The notes beneath the pieces are model-generated. The model searched no databases and was not told the origin of the DNA. It saw only the letters and a program-made list of their open reading frames with translations. From positions 65,019,495-65,083,494 of the forward strand of contig CP141127.1 in NCBI GenBank assembly GCA_035236585.1: a stretch of DNA of 64,000 nucleotides. The letters are read 5' to 3'. A program made the position numbers and the translations under genes. This document shows, piece after piece, positions 13,301 to 28,112 of this stretch (position 1 is the first letter of the stretch; each line of letters opens with the position of its first letter). The DNA is from Warburgia ugandensis (Eukaryota > Streptophyta > Magnoliopsida > Canellales > Canellaceae).

Positions 13301-13939
13301 GAAAAGGTATTTGTTACTAGATATGTGATCAGAAGCTCCAAAGTCTAGAATCCACGGGCCAATAGAAGAAGACTGGGTATAGCAAACAGTAGGATTACTA
13401 GTCTGAGCAACGAAGGCAGCGGAAGATGACTTGGCTGCCTGATACTGGAGGTACACATCATAGTCACTGCCAGTCAGGGTAATACTCTGAGATGTGAAGT
13501 CCTTAGATGAGTCAGGTAACTGGGTGTTAGATGACTGGGCAATATTGGCAGTGTGAGGTCTTTGCTCGTGTAGTTGGTAATACCAATCCCGAGTGTGTCC
13601 AATCTTATTACAGTATGTACATTGAAGATGCTGTCCTCGATTACGACCACCACCACAGCTGCCTCGAGTGTTTACCTGAGAGGCCAAAACTAAGAAATAT
13701 GAAGGGCCATCAAAAGTAATTGTCTGAGTAGAGGAGATACGCAACAAGCAGGCAAATACTTTCTCTAATGAGGGCACCGAAGGACTAGCAAGAATTTGAT
13801 CTTTGATGGATTCAAGGTCAAGGTGGAGTCCAATGAGAGTCAACACCATGAAAAACTTATCGGTCTGTGTTTGTTGGGCTTCTGCACCATCAATAGGAGG
13901 CATCAAAGACAAGAACTCCTTGAGGTACAATGGAAGCAA
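10316..13939 (-). pseudogene. pol: Copia-2 pol with second gag copy (frameshifted)
   Basis: Read on the - strand, the frame 13939-12719 begins inside the second gag copy. It passes a zinc knuckle whose last Cys is Tyr, the protease motif WILDFGASDH, and the integrase zinc-binding HHCC region, and stops just after 'FVTFIDDYS' at a TAA where Copia-1 has CGA. The integrase core continues in separate frames (12700-12476 and 12533-12207). RT begins at about 11807-11574, keeps YVDD near 11200, and RNase H occupies 11029-10316 with the ADW motif and a C-terminal 'DIFTKSL'. At least one stop and several frameshifts prevent a continuous polyprotein. Domain order is copia-like. Confidence 0.87.
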
Positions 13940-13941
13940 CG
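13422..13941 (-). repeat. Copia-2 gag duplication, copy A (Copia-1-like)
   Basis: This 520-bp block matches the next block (13942-14461) end to end with many substitutions, so it is not a fresh duplication. Its protein shares with Copia-1 the missing Glu codon in the 'LKEFLSLMPP' stretch, the Cys-to-Tyr zinc-knuckle change and the 'YYQLHEQRPHT' wording. Copy B has none of these. The copies are in tandem, in the same orientation. Confidence 0.88.
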
Positions 13942-14855
13942 AAAGATGACTTGGCTACCTGATACTGGAGGTACACATCATAGTCACTACCAGTCAAGGT
14001 AATATTCTGAGATGTGGAGCCCTCAGATGAGTCAGGTAACTGGATGTCGGATGATTGGACGATGTTAGCAATGCAAGGAGGTCGCCCGTGTAGTTGGTAA
14101 CACCGATCCCGAGTGTGTCCAATCTTATTACAATATGTGCATTGAGGACGCTGTCCTTGGTTACAACCACCACCACGGCCACCTCTAGTGTTTGCCTGAG
14201 AAGTCAAAACTGAGGAATCTGAAGGGCCATCAAAAGTAACTGCCTGAGTAGAGGAGATATGCAACAAGCGGGCAAATACTTCATCCAATGAGGGCACCGA
14301 AGGGCTAGCCAGAATTTGATCTCTGACGGATTCAAGGTTAGGGCCGAGCCCAATGAGAGTCAACACCATGAAAAACTTATCGGTCTGTGTTTGTTGGGCT
14401 TCTACACCATCAGTAGGAGGCATTAAAGACAAGAACTCCTCCTTAAGGGACACAATCTTTCCTATGTAAGTCAAAAGATCCATGTCCTGTTGTCTAACAT
14501 AAACAATGTCAGAAACAACTTTGTAAAAACATTGAATATCATTCGTGTATAAGCTCTTGGCCTGCGTCCAAAATTTGAAACATGTTTTATAGGCGCGAAG
14601 ATGATGTAAAACTTTGGGATCCATGGATTTCCATGATAGGCTGCATAATTGTGGATCAATCTTTTTCCATTGCACTTTGTTTGCCACAGAAATATCTTCC
14701 TCTTTCTTGACCAAATGGTCATCATAACCTTGACCCATAAACCATAATTCCACAGAGGCAGACCAAGACAGATAATTATCACTACCAATTAATTTCTCCG
14801 ACGTAATAATAGATCCAAAAATTAAATAAGTAAAAATACCATTTTTAGAAGCCAT
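13890..14855 (-). CDS. gag: Copia-2 gag (copy B), open but joined to an out-of-frame tail
   Basis: An open frame of 321 codons starting with ATG at 14855, just downstream of the LTR and primer-binding site. It encodes the copia gag core (N-terminal 'SDNYLSWSASVELWF' region, typical of gag polypeptides of LTR copia type) and then a Gly/Arg-rich segment. A complete CCHC knuckle follows: CTYC, then H four residues later, then the final Cys. After about residue 300 the frame crosses the junction with copy A (near 13941) and ends in a short unrelated tail, so it is cut off from protease. The Gag part could still be translated; whether it is expressed cannot be seen. Confidence 0.7.
   Translation of the reverse strand: MASKNGIFTYLIFGSIITSEKLIGSDNYLSWSASVELWFMGQGYDDHLVKKEEDISVANKVQWKKIDPQLCSLSWKSMDPKVLHHLRAYKTCFKFWTQAKSLYTNDIQCFYKVVSDIVYVRQQDMDLLTYIGKIVSLKEEFLSLMPPTDGVEAQQTQTDKFFMVLTLIGLGPNLESVRDQILASPSVPSLDEVFARLLHISSTQAVTFDGPSDSSVLTSQANTRGGRGGGCNQGQRPQCTYCNKIGHTRDRCYQLHGRPPCIANIVQSSDIQLPDSSEGSTSQNITLTGSDYDVYLQYQVAKSSFVASIVPQGVLVFDASY
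13942..14461 (-). repeat. Copia-2 gag duplication, copy B
   Basis: Second member of the tandem pair. It encodes the intact CCHC knuckle and the 'LKEEFLSLMPP' form, so it derives from a subfamily other than that of copy A and Copia-1. Confidence 0.88.
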
Positions 14856-15055
14856 GATTACTTATCTGGGTGGTCTACGGCGAAGATCGGCAGCAACAAC
14901 AATCTGGTGGCAGTAGCGGCGATCTTGGAACACTAGAGATGACAGAGGAGTGACCGGTAAAGAACCATGGTCGCCAAAGGAATTGCCGGAATGGATACAC
15001 GACCAAACCAAAAAGGAAAAAAAAGGAGAAGGTAGATAATTAGGGTTTCTCTTAT

Positions 15056-15068
15056 GGCTCTGATACCA
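15056..15068 (-). promoter_or_regulatory. Copia-2 primer-binding site
   Basis: On the - strand TGGTATCAGAGCC directly follows the 5' LTR. This is the canonical plant initiator tRNA-Met site. Confidence 0.88.
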
Positions 15069-15275
15069 TGTTAAAGTAGAGCCAAGAGAGAGAGATAGAG
15101 AGAAACCCTTAGAATGGGTGAATGTGTGTTGGTGATTTTGCACCTCACACTTAACACATATATATACTAAACAAGGATAGTTACATGCTCCTAACTGTAC
15201 AATGTGGGACTAAAAAGAAAACAAAACTATGACTAAGGCTAAGTAAAGCTATACAATACTATGCTATATTCAACA
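15069..15275 (-). repeat. Copia-2 5' LTR
   Basis: 207 bp, with about four differences from 10051-10257. It is followed on the + side by AGTAT, the target duplication. Confidence 0.93.
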
Positions 15276-17446
15276 AGTATATAGGAGTCAAACCATTGTC
15301 TCACAATCCAACTAGGCTACCAACGTTCACAAGTGAGGAGACCCTAAAAAATTGAAGCACTAATATGAATTTTCAAAATGAAAATTATTTGAATAACTCT
15401 TCATTATTCTAGCAAGAGAGAACACTAAAAAGACACTGGCCCAAAAAAATAAGCATAAAACCCACTTTGCAAGACATCAACAATTTTGAACTCCAGAAAT
15501 ATGAGTAATTCCACATCTGCAATTCACAAATTTCAAAATTACCAATTTGTAAAATTAAAATCGCATTTGTAAACTAAATCATGTAAGGCTAAGAAAGAGT
15601 TCAAAGCAGGCCAAACACCCCTAGAGTAATTCTTTGACAAAAGGCATTGAGGTTGTCCAAGTAAAAGCTCAAGCACAGATGCATCCTCTCATTATGCAAA
15701 GGATATATATGAAGTCATTAGCAAAGTTCAACTACAATCAAAACAAAAACAACTAAGAAGCTACCAAAACAAAAATATCATATCTAATTGGTTTAATGGG
15801 AAAACAACAACGAAAAAAGTGACCACACAAGCCCCTTATGAAATATTACAACTAGATTAGTTAGTGTTTTCCTAACCATCTCCCGCATGCAATTCCACAA
15901 AGAATCATACATAAGCAACTCCTCGTGCAGAAATTTCAATGCTGAACCTATGATGGGCGAACAAGATGCCATAGGAAAATAAGAAAATCAGGAAACTACT
16001 AACTTCTTGACATTGTGAAATTGCAACATCTAGAGAAATATCTTTAAGTAGCAAAAGGTTAGGTTCAACTAAACCCATGTCTCCATATCAATCCCATAAT
16101 CCCAACCCTAAAAAATTAGTGCTGAATTCTTTAAATATCCAAGAGATCAGATAACAACACAAACAGTGAGTATATAAGAGTGCAGCCATGGCTTCATAAC
16201 CCAACTCACCAATCAACATTCAAGAATACAGGAAACTCTAAACAGTTCAAGGACAGACTTGAATTTCCAAATGGAGGAAAATAAAACGATCGATGCTTCA
16301 TTATTCTGGACAAAGAGTACCCTAAAATTAGTGGAAAAAATAACACATAACCCGCTTCGCAAGACATTAACATTGGAACCCAGAAAGAAAAGTAATTCAA
16401 TATTAGCAATCACAAATTTCAACATTATCAATTTGAAAAATTAAATCCTTATATATCTAAACTAAACTAGGTAACGCAAACAAAGAGTTTAAAGTAGGCC
16501 AAAAACACCCCCATGTAATTCATTGACAAAAGGAACGAAGGTTACCTAAGCAAAATCTCAAACGGAAATGTTGTGCAAAAGAAAATATAAGTGAACTTCA
16601 ACTGCAATATAAAAAATAAAAAAAAAAACTAAAAAGCAACAAAAACATCAATGTCATATAAAATTAGTTCAAGGAACAAAAGAAGATCTAAGAAGGAAAT
16701 TTGGAAACCCCTTATGAAATTTCACAACTGGATAGTTACTCTTCTCGTGATAGTTTAGCGCATGCAATTCCATAAAGAATCAAACATACATAACTCCTCG
16801 AGCAGAAATTTCAAACATGTGCATATAACAAGAGAACAAGAAACAACAGGAACATAAGAAGATCGGAGAACTACTAATGTCATGACCACATTATAGAATT
16901 GCAACATTTAGAGAAATATCTTAAAGCAACAAAAGGATGAGTTCTACTAAACCCATGTCTCCATATCAATCCTGAAATTCGACCCTTCAAAAATTAGCGC
17001 CAACCTAGACAATAGAAAAGACAACTAAATTTGTGAAATATCCATGTGACCAAATAACAATCAACACAAACAGTGGCTATATAAGAGTACAATCATGGCC
17101 CCACAACCCAACTCGAAAATTAACATTAACAAGTTGAGAAAAACTCAAAAATTCAAGGACTAATTTTAATTTCCAAAGGGAAAAAAAAAGAAGAAGTAAT
17201 CACACTTCATTTTCATGGCCAAAGAGCACTCTAAAATGACACTGGCCCCCCCAAAAAAAGAAAAAAGTACAAAACCCCCTTTGTAAGACATCAACACATA
17301 ACCCAAAATGACAAGTAACTCAACATCTACAATCCACAAATTTCAACATTACAAATTTGCAAAAATAAATCCGCATATTTTTAAACTAAATCATGAGACG
17401 CTAACAAAGAGTTTAAAGTAGGCCAAAACCCACTAGAGTAATTCAT
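15276..17446. repeat. Array segment, block A (part 2)
   Basis: Array units continue across Copia-2. The phrase 'ccccttatgaaat' recurs with 876 bp between 15841 and 16717. The segment up to about 17235 is colinear with about 50040-52158. It contains the empty site of SINE copy 3 ('atatctaaac', 16453-16462). Confidence 0.85.
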
Positions 17447-17913
17447 TGAGTCGGTGGTAGTCATTCCAATGCTTCTAATGACTTTCTTGCTTGTCTCCTG
17501 TCGGTTTACGAATCAAATGTGAGAATTTTAATGAAAAAAGAAAAAGCTTATGATGAGCATCTATTTGAGTCTATCATTTCCAAGATCTAATTCCAGTTTT
17601 TTTTTGTTATGTAGTGGAAATGCCTCATGATCTGTAGTTTTATGCTTTAGGGAAAAAAATGTTCTAGGTAGATGCGGGACATGGGACCCCCAGAATTTGT
17701 ATGCAAGAGGAGCCTACAGGAGTGCTAATCAACCAAGCCACCAGGTTTGTGAATTAGGTGGGATCCATGAAAGTAGTGGCTTGTGGATCAGTACTAGATC
17801 CTATAAATAAAAATAAGGGTAAGGAGCAATTTTATCCATCTCTAAATGTGCTAGTAATGGATTATTTGATCCATATTGATGCAATGCAGCCAGACGAAGA
17901 GGTTGGGGCCTAC
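17447..17913. other. Unidentified insert in an array unit
   Basis: Array text stops at 'gtaattcattga' and resumes at 'aaaaggcacaaattg'. The roughly 465 bp between have mixed composition (more G and T than the array) and match no family I recognise. I see no terminal repeats and no clear target duplication. Part of the unit after the insert is also missing. It could be a filler or a fragment of an unknown element. Confidence 0.6.
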
Positions 17914-18132
17914 TAAAAGGCACAAATTGTGCAAATGGAATATAGGAAGTCGTTACTGAGCTTCAACTGCAATCTAAACAAAAAAAAAAAAACTAACAAA
18001 CTGCAAAAACATCAATATCATATCGAATCAGTTTAACAGCAAAGCAGGAACTAAGAAAGTCATCTGCAAACCCCTTGTTAAATTTCACAGCAACATTAGT
18101 TACTGTTCTCCTTATAATCTTCTACATGCAAC
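17914..18132. repeat. Short array segment before the hAT-like element
   Basis: Recognisable unit text ('ccccttgttaaatttcacagcaac', then 'cttctacatgcaac'), broken by the element that follows. Confidence 0.8.
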
Positions 18133-19233
18133 CTATGTAGTCACAAGCGCACCCAGGCGTAAGGGGTGTGCCTTGCGCCCAGAGGGACTAGGCACACGAC
18201 TAGGCGTGCCTAAGTGTCAAGGCGCAAAATTAAGGATTTTAAATATTTAAAAAAAGAATAAATCTAAAAATTGCAAATAAATAAATAAATAAGCATAGAA
18301 ATATGAAGATATGAATAAATATTTGTCAAATGGTGAAACCAAACAACAACCTAAAGTTAAACCAAACAATCAGACGTAATTAAGTTCAGAAAACATACGA
18401 AAATATATAGGAATCTATTAGAGTGGAATGAAAACAAATCAAACAATCATAAGAGGGACCTTGCAAACAAATAGAACAAAAAAAAAAAAAAAAAAAAAGA
18501 ATACTAAAGTAAGAAATATAGAAAAGTAAGAAGGTCATGCAAACAAAACTTAAGAAAAATGAAAAGAAATATGCAAAATATAAAAACAATGTTTATGGAT
18601 CAGTTGTTTTATTGTTTGAAGTATTATAATGGTCTCATTTATTCATTTGTTACAAAAACAAATGGGGGTTCGGGGGCAACACCCCCGATAAGTGGGGTTT
18701 GGGGCGGCAGCCCCAGTGGGGGTCCAAGGGGACAAAGCCCCCTGGCGGCAGGGCCCAACGATATGCACCATCTCAAGGTTGTAGCTGCATTTGTAATTGA
18801 AAAAGTGTCAAATGTGAATGCAAGGCACATGGAAATGGGGGCGCATTAGGTGCACGACTAGTCACTTACACCCACCCAAAATTGAGTCGCAAGCCCGTAC
18901 CTTTTTTGCGTCTAGCAACTAGTCACGCCTGCAACTACATAGTACCTAACAAAAATTTGTAATTTCTTACCTTTAATCACTTCAAGAAACCTTCAATTGT
19001 CAATGGAAGATGAGGATAGTAGCAAGAAGACGAAAGAAAGTTTGGGAAGAAAGGGGAAGGCGCAGCAAGTCGCCCACTTGGAGTTGGAGGCGCAAAAAGC
19101 GCAAGGCGCAGCAAGTCTCGTGCCTAGGTGCGCCTAGGCGCACTGCGCCTTAAACCCGTTGCGCCTGGCCTTAGTTGAGTCACAAGGCTGCCCCTTTTTG
19201 GCCTAGCGACTAGTCACGCCTGTGACTACATAG
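18133..19233. mobile_element. Non-autonomous hAT-like DNA transposon
   Basis: About 1.1 kb with terminal inverted repeats: left CTATGTAGTCACAAGCG and, on the other strand, right CTATGTAGTCACAGGCG, one mismatch in 17. It is flanked by an 8-bp duplication of the array target, catgcaac (18125-18132) and cgtgcaac (19234-19241), with one mismatch. An 8-bp duplication is the mark of the hAT superfamily. Both ends are rich in GCCTAGGCG-like motifs, unlike the surrounding A-rich array. There is no transposase; the open frame at 18559-18849 runs through low-complexity G-rich text and is not convincing. The interior holds a 20-base A run and a GC-rich hairpin cluster. Confidence 0.78.
18660..18760 (+). 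repeat. GC-rich hairpin cluster with G runs
   Basis: Several short inverted repeats follow each other, of the type gggggttcgg...ccgaac-like and 'ggggcggcagcccc', 'ccaaggggacaaagcccc'. Four or more runs of four to five G lie within some 80 bases, enough for a predicted G-quadruplex on the + strand. It is strikingly GC-rich against a background that is mostly A and T. Confidence 0.75.
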
Positions 19234-19241
19234 CGTGCAAC

Positions 19242-20740
19242 TACAAAAACCATAATACATAAGTGACCCCTTGTGCAAAATTTTCAACCCTGCACTTATG
19301 ACAAACGAACTAGAAGCCACAAGAAAACAAAAAGATTAGAGAAGTACTACTAATGTCATGACCACGTTGTGGAATTGCAATATACAGAGAAATATCTTAT
19401 AGTAACAAAATATTAGATTCGACTAGACCCTTGTCTCCATATCAATCCTAAAATCAGACCCTTCAAAGAGTAGCTCCAACCCTGGACAACAAAGAGCATA
19501 ATTGAATTTCCGAAATATCCAAGAGACCATATAACAATCAACACAAACAACGATTATATAAGAGTGCAGTCGTGGCCTCAACCCAACTTGCCAATCAACA
19601 TTCACAAGTTGATGAGACCCTGAAAATTTCAAGCACCAATATGAATTTCCAAAATGAAAAAAAATTGAATAACACCTCATTCTTCAAGCAGGACCATACC
19701 TTTAAATGACACTAGCCTAAAAAAAAAGGCACAAAACCCTCTATGTAAGACATTAACACTTGAAGCCCAAAATGACGAGTAAGTCAACAACTACAATCAA
19801 CAAATTTCAACATTATCAATTTGGAAAATAAAATCCACATGCTTCTAAGCTAAACCACATCATGCTAACAAAGACTTCAAAGCAAGCCAAAAACTCCCTA
19901 TAATAATTCACTTACAAAAAGGCAGGGAGGTTATCCAAGCAAAATCTCAAGCAGAGAAATATAATCTTATTGTGCAAAGGAAATATAAGAAGTCATTTGC
20001 AAGCTTCAACTGCTATCAAATCAAGATCAACTAAAAATCCACAAAAGCTTCAATATCATGTCAAATTAGTTTAAAGAGGAAAAGAAGAACTAAGAAAGGG
20101 ATCCCCAAAAGCCTGAAGTTTTATTGTTCTCCTCACAAAGCAATTCCTCGCGCAGAAATTTCAACCCTACGCATATCATGATCGAACAAGAAATAACAGA
20201 ATTAAGAAGATCAGAGAACTACTAATGTCATGACCACATTGTGGAATTGCCACATTTAGAGAAATATCTTAAGGTAACAAAAGATTAGGTTGGAGTAAAC
20301 CCATGTATCCAAATCAATCCTGAAATCCGACCCTTGAAAAATTAGAGCCAACTCTTGACAACAAAGAACACAACTGAATTTCTGACATGAGACCAAATAA
20401 CAATCAACACGAACAATCACTACATAAGAGTACAACCATGGCCTCGCACCCCACTCACCAATCAACATTCACAAGTTGAAGAAACACTAAAAATTTAAGG
20501 AATTATATGTATTTTCATAAAAAAAAATAATGCTTCATTGTTCTAGCAGGAAGGGACTCTAAAATGACACAGGCCGGAAAAGTAAAAGAACAAAACCCAC
20601 TTTGCAATACATAAACACTAGAGCCCTAGAATGACGAGTAACTCGACATCTACAATCCATAAATTTTATCATTACCAATTTTAAATTTTAAATCTGCATA
20701 TTTTCCAAATTATATCATGTGACACTAACAAAAGAGTAAA
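19242..20740. repeat. Array segment between the hAT-like element and the spacer
   Basis: About one and a half units, resuming the target text 'aaccataatacataag'. The unit near 20107 has lost the 'cttatgaaatttcac' part. Confidence 0.82.
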
Positions 20741-23105
20741 TATCCCAAACAGGACTTCCTTGAACAGGAAAACAATAAGGGAGTCAATGAGAAAATATTA
20801 GCATCTATAACATGACAGATAACAATGGTTATTAAATTATTAGAGCAAGAAGCCAATGTCCAGTACATGCAAGTTCTCAGTCATGAAATTTGGGGGACCT
20901 TGACAGAGCAATGGCAACCATATGAGAAACACCCAACTTAAGTACCCCTTTTCAATCCTGAAATATGGAACTTGACATAATAATGGCAACCCTGGGAAAA
21001 TGAAAGCAGAAGTAGATTTTGCTAACAAATGCCTCATTATTCCACAATAATACAAGGCCCCTAAAAGCCAAAGATATCACTAGACAAAGCCCATTCGCAA
21101 ATCATTGGCATTATACAATGCAGGTGCTCAACATGGGCAAGGTCCACATAGATTCACAGTAAGCCAAAAACCATTGAATTTTGTTAGCAAATGCCTCCTT
21201 ATTCCATCGTTACAAAGGCCACCAGATGAAATCCAAGACATTACTAGCCAAACCACATTTGCAGATCTAAAATGTAAGTGCTCAACACATGCAAGGTCCA
21301 CCTAGATTCTTCATAAGCCAAACACCAATGAAGATTCCATCCGACCAAATTAGATGATGCTGATACAAGATGAGTGAACCTCATCCAGCATAAGTCTTTC
21401 CACCACTTAATGGCCAGAAGTTACCCAAGGTTGGAACTCCCAGGTAGAAGCTACAGCAAGTTCAAGTCATTCATCTTCAAATGCATGGGCTGGGGGTTTT
21501 TCCAAACACCGGAGTGGTCTAAGGATATGTAAGTACAACTCTTGCTATAGGACCCTTCTTGACCAAACTTTTCTGATTCACCCCAACATTATCCACTTGT
21601 TCAACTGTCACTGAGCAGTTTTTTGGACATCAGACGAGACTCCCAGTGTGCAGCAAAAATTTTGTTAACACCAATCTGTAGTAGAGAACAAAAGACCACA
21701 GCCCATGATGCTCATATGCAGACATAGGTATTAGTAGCTAGCAAGTAACTAGACCTTTCTCACCAAAATGCATTACAAATTTTGCTAACACCATTCTGTA
21801 ATAGGCAACCAGAAACCACAGTCCAGGATGCTCACATCCAGAAGTAGATATAACCAGAAATACACTAATAACAATTCTTGAATCTAAACAGCACAGACCA
21901 ATCCGAAATTCTGTGGTCTGATATCAATTCCAGTTCATAAGGAACCCCTTCAGAAACTCTTAGGTTCTCTTACTAGCCAAAAAGTATTAAAAAATAAAAG
22001 AAGACTAATAGAGAGAGAACCATACCAATACATATGATGAAATTGTTCAGCACAAACCAGGAGAGTGTCTGACATAGAAAATCTTTGCCACGAAAGGAAT
22101 AAAAAAAATCCACCCACATATTTTAAATATGAGAACATGAAAAGAAAAATTAGGGATAAGGATGAGAGGTAGGCAGAGGAGCATTAGTAACCATAAGGAA
22201 CAAGGTCACTATCTTTAAAGACAAATCTAAAGAATGGATGAGCAAAGAAAAGGTTAGGACTAAGTACGAATTCATCTCTCTTAAACATCACAATCCAATC
22301 ATGAAATGCAAATATTTACTGGCAGCTACCCCAGAAAAAATAGCGACCAAGTTTCAGGGAGCAGTTTGAACAAAAATGATAAACCTATAACAATTAGATA
22401 AAATCATTAATAAGCATCAGAAACATTATCCTGGCACCAGGAATGAAAGCCTCAACATTTTCAATCAACATATTCAGCATTAACCATCTGACAGACCAAT
22501 CATTTACAAAGTATTCACAAAATCAATTAAGATCCAAGCCAGGCAATAATAGTAACAAACCGAACAAAAAAGAATAACCCCCCTTAACATTAATGAAAAA
22601 TGAATCTCAGACAAATTCAAATTCTCCATCTTCAAACACGCTCAAAGGAATAATGAAGACATTTATGGCAGTCTAACATCATCTAAAAACAAAAAAGAAA
22701 AAGATATCAAATCAACTACAGTCCCTGAGCAAGAATCAAAAGAAACTAACACAACTTCCATGTCACACACCGGTAGCAAAATTAACATTGTGCATATTAC
22801 AGAAGCCTCGACGCATCATCCCTGCAAATCTTGAAAATGCAGAGTGGGACTTCTGCTTGGGAGCATGCTATACACAATTTACCAAAAAAACATCCTGATA
22901 AAAAGCTAGATGACTGTAGATAACTAATTTTGCAGTCAGTGAATGCTTATAGACAGGAGATAGGACCAAGGGTAGACTGCAAACCTTATGTTCTCTGCAC
23001 ACCACTTTGCAGTTACGAAATCCAATTATCACCATAGAGGAGAACACTGGAAAACCAAGGGATGATTTGAATTTCACAAATGAGCAACTTCATTATTTAA
23101 GATAA
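20741..23105. other. Spacer of non-array DNA with local duplications
   Basis: This 2.4-kb stretch lacks the array phrases. It is A-rich on the + strand. It contains its own old tandem duplications: about 20876 against 20957, about 21016-21177 against 21178-21330, and about 21654 against 21772. Its last 140 bp (22963-23105) match 54190-54345 in inverted orientation. No open frame is convincing. On the - strand it looks like intron text; one possible micro-exon between AG and GT signals near 22030-22075 is too short to claim. Confidence 0.6.
22963..23105 (+). repeat. Dispersed repeat, copy 1 (inverted relative to 54190-54345)
   Basis: It shares with the reverse complement of 54190-54345 the order 'accaaggg.agactg.aaacc', 'cacaccactttgcagt', 'gagaa.aacactgga' and 'gatgatttgaatttcacaaat'. 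Read on the - strand, it also resembles the array core around 'aattcaaatca.tccttg'. Confidence 0.75.
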
Positions 23106-27096
<3,991 letters not shown>

Positions 27097-27248
27097 GCCT
27101 ATTCCTCAATTCAATTGAATCAAACTCTAATTGCAACTCAAACTCAAATTGAGGTTTTGTTCAAAAATGCTAAGAAATTTGATTGTATGAAATAATTTGT
27201 AATTTTTTGTTCTATCGTTGCATAGAATAACAAGGAAAGGCCCATTCA

Positions 27249-27486
27249 TTATTGCTCGTCTCCAAATATCCAAATTTCGTTGCCTAATACCCATAGATAG
27301 TTCGAATTATATAGGAACAATGATCAATTCTAGCTTGAATGGTTTGTAGGGATACCCCTACCTTCTCTGATCCATTCGACACGTGCAATTTCTTTTCCGT
27401 CGATACACCCTGCAATTTGTATTTGAATTCCTTTTGTATCAACCTGTTTAGTAAATTCAATAGTTTTTTTTGGAGGAACATTTCGT
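27249..27486 (-). pseudogene. rps3: rps3 3' end fragment
   Basis: Read on the - strand: plastid ribosomal protein S3 C-terminus, with 'TKGIQIQ'-type text, '[11 protein letters not shown]', 'SLQTI' and 'IDHCSY.IRTIYG', then a stop at 27249-27251. A one-base insertion near 27357 and another change in the 'cacccTGC' part break the frame. The orientation is opposite to the psbD and rps18 pieces. Confidence 0.85.
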
Positions 27487-27645
27487 TTCTAAACAGAAGC
27501 ACCATGTTCAAGTACTCTTCAGTCTATTACGCATTAATCAATATTCGATTAAACTTCAATAAGTCTATTGGAATTGGCTCTATATCAATGGAATCTCATC
27601 ATCCATTCATAACGAATTGGTATCGTATATTCATACCAATGGCAA

Positions 27646-28112
27646 AACAAGAAGATCAAAGAACCACTAATGTCATGACCACATTTTGCAATTGCCAAAT
27701 TTTGACCAATATCTTAAAGTAACATAAGATTGGGTTCAACAAACCCAATGTCCCAAAATATATCCTAAAATCCGACACTACAAAGATTACTACCAACCTT
27801 GCACAATAAAAAAACAATTTAATTTCTATAGTCTCCAAGAGACCAAATAACAATCAACACAAACGACAAGTACATAAAAGTAAAACCATGACCTCGCAAT
27901 GCAACTCACCAATCAACATTCACAAGTTAAGGAAAACCTGAAAAATTCAAGGACTAATTTTAATTTCGAAAATGAAAATAAGGAATGACACTTCATTGTT
28001 CTAGCATAAGAGTACTCTAAAATGACACTATCTAAAAAAAATAAGCACAAACCCCACTTTTTAAGACATCAATGCTGGAACCTTAGAAAGACAAGCATAA
28101 GAGTAGTCTAAA
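27646..28112. repeat. Array segment before LINE-2
   Basis: Unit text from 'aagaagatcaaagaaccactaatg' to 'gaaccttagaaagacaag'. A short phrase (about 28001-28023) is repeated at 28091-28113 just before LINE-2, so the 5' junction has a local copy jump. Confidence 0.8.

Larger units (their letters stand above)
10051..15275 (-). mobile_element. Copia-2: younger, chimeric Ty1-copia element
   Basis: A copia element of the same family as Copia-1, in the opposite orientation. LTRs at 10051-10257 and 15069-15275 are both 207 bp and differ at about 4 positions, so the insertion is recent relative to Copia-1. The target duplication AGTAT is perfect (10046-10050 and 15276-15280), and the array text 'gagtatataggagtc' is interrupted by it. 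The related array block at 50035-50039 has a single AGTAT, the empty site. The element is about 0.5 kb longer than expected because a 520-bp gag segment is present twice (13422-13941 and 13942-14461). Several frames are broken, so it is not autonomous. Confidence 0.95.

Noticed and set aside
12776-13348. Open frames on the + strand across Copia-2
   Set aside because: They are antisense shadows of gag-pol on the - strand.
18479-18498. Poly-A run as the tail of a retroposed gene
   Set aside because: It lies inside the hAT-like element, with no retrocopy and no target duplication around it.
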